From positions 857,268 through 921,267 of the forward strand of contig NAJO01000019.1 in the NCBI GenBank assembly GCA_002077065.1: a stretch of 64,000 nucleotides of DNA, in the 5' to 3' direction. Positions 61,469 to 64,000 of this stretch are shown here, in pieces. The stretch comes from Cryoendolithus antarcticus. Taxonomy: Eukaryota > Ascomycota > Dothideomycetes > Cladosporiales > Cladosporiaceae. Below the pieces are notes generated by a model. That model did no database searches and was not told where the DNA came from. It saw nothing but the letters and a program-made list of their open reading frames with translations. Numbering within the stretch: position 1 is the first letter of the stretch; each line of letters opens with the position of its first letter. The translations under genes and the position numbers were made by a program.

Positions 61469-63390
61469 AACGGGAACCTTATATATATAGACGTACTTCT
61501 TTAGAAAACCTTCGGAACTTTCGCTCTTATTAATAAAGGTTGCTAATACTATACTATAATTAACGGAGACCTAGTAGAAGGTCTCGGACTCCCCTACGTT
61601 AATCGCGAAACACGTAACGTCTAGGGAGCCTCGAAAGCTATAAAGGGCTCGAAGATTACGGGCGTTATCGCGCTCCGCATAGAAATAGCCGGGTTCCTAC
61701 AAACTACGTACGCGTACGTAGTACCCGGATTGGCCTTCCTAATAATACTAGGAAACCCCTAGAAGGCGTATAATAAAGTTAGGACTATGCCTGAAAAACG
61801 TCGGTTCTATTATAGGAGAGCTAAGAAGTAGATCTCCGAAGGCCGTAACTACGAGGAACGCGCTAACGTTACCCTAGTAGCCGCCGTAAAGGCCGAGGAC
61901 ATTAAGAAAGTAATAACGAAGAAGACGGACCTTACGCTAGAATAGCTACGGAATATGCTACTCCCGGAGCTAAAAGATATGGCCCCGCTATTTTGCAAGC
62001 GGAACGCGCAGAAGTTAGCGCCTTACCGTCCTAGTATAGACTATACTATCGAGCTCCGGGAGCTCCTAGACGGATCCCCGGTATCCTTGCCCTAGGGCCC
62101 GCTATATAATATGTCTCGAGACGAGCTACTCGTACTAAGGAAGTCGCTTAACGACCTAGAATCCTAGGACTATATCGAGCCTAGCACTTTAGAAGTAGTA
62201 GCTCCCGTGCTTTTTATGCGGAAACCCGGAGGAGGTCTACGGTTCTACTATAACTACTACGTACTAAACGCTATTACGAAACCGGATAGGTACTCCCTAC
62301 TACTTATACCGGAGACCTTACGAAACCTTACGGGAGCTAAGTAGATAACGAAGGTCGACGTAGTGTCGGCTTTCTACTAGATCCGTATAGCTCTCGGCTA
62401 CGAGTATAAGATAGCCTTCTATACCCTATTTAGATCTTTTTAATAGAAAGTATGCCCGTTCGGGTTATTAGGTGCTCCGGCCATATTCTAGTAGTATATT
62501 AATACTTTATTATAGAAGGAGTTAGACGATTACGTATCGGCGTATATAGACAATATAATTATCTACTTAGATAGGTTAAGGGAAGACCACTTCCGGAAAG
62601 TACGGGCCGTACTCTAGAAGCTTTAGGACGGAGGCCTATTCTTAGACCCTAGTAAGAGCGAATTCGTAAGTAAGAAGGTTAAGTACCTAGGTTTTATTAT
62701 ATACGCGGACTAGAAAGGGGTAGAAGCCGACCTAGAAAAGGTAGAAGCCGTTCGTATTTAGAAGGCGCTAAAAACGTAGAAAGAGGTTAGATAGTTTCTA
62801 GGGTTTATAAACTTCTACCGGATATTCATTCCTAACTACTTAAACGTCGCTACGCTATTAACGGCGCTTACTAGGAAAGGGGTACCGTTCTCCTAGGTAA
62901 AGCCTTAGGAGGAAGCGTTCTAGATCCTAAAAGACCGTTTCTATCGGGCTCCGGTACTTTCGTACTAGGACCCGACGCTACTAACGTTCCTCGAGATAGA
63001 CTATAGTAGATTTACTATAGGAGGCGTACTCCTATAGGAAAAAGCCGGGGTCCGCCGACCTATGGGTTTTTTCTCTTAGCAACTAAATAAAGCAGAAATT
63101 AACTACGATATTCATAATAAAGAAATACTCGCCGTAGTCTCCTACCTAAAATTCTAGGCACCTAAATTAAAGACGTATAGTTCCTTTATAATCTAGATAG
63201 ATCATAAAAACCTTGAATATTTCATAACGAAGAAGTAGCTATCCGAGAGGCAAATACGTTAGTACGAGATAATAAGCCTATTTTATTTTAACTTGGTTTA
63301 CTAACCGGGGTCCGAAGCAATTATACCGGACGCCTTATCGAGACGAGAATAGGACACCCTATAAAACGGTTTCGGACGCTTCGAAGTAGC
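61469..63390 (+). pseudogene. Pol relic: protease, reverse transcriptase, RNase H
   Basis: One frame can be followed with stop codons throughout. A protease-like segment at about 61469-61770 (LINKGC at the active-site region, with the Asp lost). Reverse transcriptase at about 62100-62700 (VLFMRKPGGGLRFY; the catalytic YxDD box at 62543-62554 reads YIDN; KVKYLGFII). RNase H at about 62960-63270 (FLEID near the start, EINYDIHNKEILAVV). It then reads to PDALSRRE at about 63330-63350. An integrase with its HHCC motif was not found before the end of the window. Confidence 0.85.
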
Positions 63391-63420
63391 CCCGTTAACT
63401 CCATATCGCGGTTTTTAGGA

Positions 63421-64000
63421 AGACCTCGTATTCTACCTAGCGTACTTTTCTAAAGACCCCGAGAATACGCGGTTTTTACGATTTCTCTCCTAGGAGCCTT
63501 CCCTAGCGAGTATTAGCTACTTTCATTAGACTCTCTAGGCTTAGTATAGTATATTATATTACTAGGTATAGCTAGAAACGTTACTAGAAAGTCTTACTAA
63601 AAACCGCGTATTCTAGGAGAATTTTATTTTATAGGGGTTTTAGGTATATCTCTTAGGATAACTTCTAATAGACTAGCGACTAGTTTTACTTAATTATCTA
63701 GGCTTATTATAGTCTAGTTCTATTTAATCTAGAGTAAGAACGCTAGTAGAGAGCTCTATTAAAACCTAGAAGTAGTAAAGTATCTCTCTAGTTCTATAAG
63801 TCTCTAAGGAGTAAGTTTTATTAAGGCTTTCTATAGAGTAGTAACTATCTCTATAGAACTCTTAGATCTTTATATAGAATATAGAATATAGCGCTAATAT
63901 AGCTAAGACTATAGTAAGAAGTCTATATATCTAATAGTAGTACTAGTACTAAGGAAAGAGAAAGTCTTAGCTATAATATAGTTTTAAAGACTACTATAGA
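63421..64000. other. Very AT-rich RIP-mutated DNA at the window end
   Basis: No coding relic could be followed. CG dinucleotides, frequent in the element to the left, become sparse from about 63610, so this is probably a different or older repeat. A 16-base perfect inverted repeat spans part of it (see findings). Confidence 0.5.

Larger units (their letters stand above)
59786..63420 (+). mobile_element. RIP-inactivated Ty3/Gypsy LTR retrotransposon
   Basis: Order on the plus strand: 5' LTR, gag, protease, reverse transcriptase and RNase H. No 3' LTR or integrase was recognised before the window ends. The reading frames are broken by many TAG/TAA codons where Gln or Trp is expected. In 61021-61260 I count two CA, no TG and about 22 CG, so CpA sites (both strands) are almost all converted while CpG stays. 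Gag is readable in one frame and pol in the -1 frame relative to it. The element is dead and carries a nested solo LTR. Confidence 0.88.

Noticed and set aside
1..64000. CRISPR arrays, rRNA, biosynthetic gene cluster or telomere repeats
   Set aside because: No regularly spaced repeats, no rRNA segments, no PKS/NRPS/terpene genes and no TTAGGG array were seen on reading both strands.

Overview
The window comes from a filamentous ascomycete (Pezizomycotina), most likely a dothideomycete. The evidence is intron size (about 50-72 bp, GT-AG, with CTAAC/CTGAC-type branch sites), the gene families present (class III chitin synthase, Set3, a Pezizomycotina-type kinase, DUF3494 secreted protein) and a repeat-induced point mutation (RIP) signature in the only transposon. 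The class-level placement is an inference from overall look.

Layout: 0-28.8 kb is a fairly dense housekeeping block: a kinase-like protein, class III chitin synthase, Mcd4 (GPI-anchor synthesis), a Pns1/CTL transporter, coatomer beta-prime, a 408-aa family protein with a broken copy beside it, Bro1, the methyltransferase Rkm5, V-ATPase subunit F and an Npc2-like lipid-transfer protein. From 28.8 to 33.2 kb I find no gene, but a 16-bp minisatellite and a long-period degenerate repeat. From 33.2 to 45 kb lie Set3 (PHD+SET), a secreted Cys-rich receptor-like membrane protein, a Mob-family protein, a leukotriene-A4-hydrolase-type aminopeptidase and an ice-binding-like secreted protein. A gene-poor 45-48.5 kb stretch leads to a Ran-binding FG protein (Yrb2 type), a sterol glucosyltransferase relic without its catalytic core, and a divergent amino-acid pair (N-acetylglutamate synthase and cystathionine beta-synthase). 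The last gene is F-box-like. From about 59.45 kb to the end is a heavily RIP-mutated Ty3/Gypsy element with a same-family solo LTR inserted in gag.

Themes: the chitin synthase, Mcd4, the mucin-like receptor and the DUF3494 protein serve the wall and cell surface. Sec27, Bro1, Vma7 and Npc2 serve membrane traffic and the vacuole. The arg/cys divergent pair shares a promoter with a perfect Gcn4/CpcA-type site. Many long reading frames open with non-ATG codons, so I moved starts to the first sensible ATG and built introns by hand where family conservation and splice signals agreed. No tRNA, rRNA, CRISPR array or telomere repeat was recognised.
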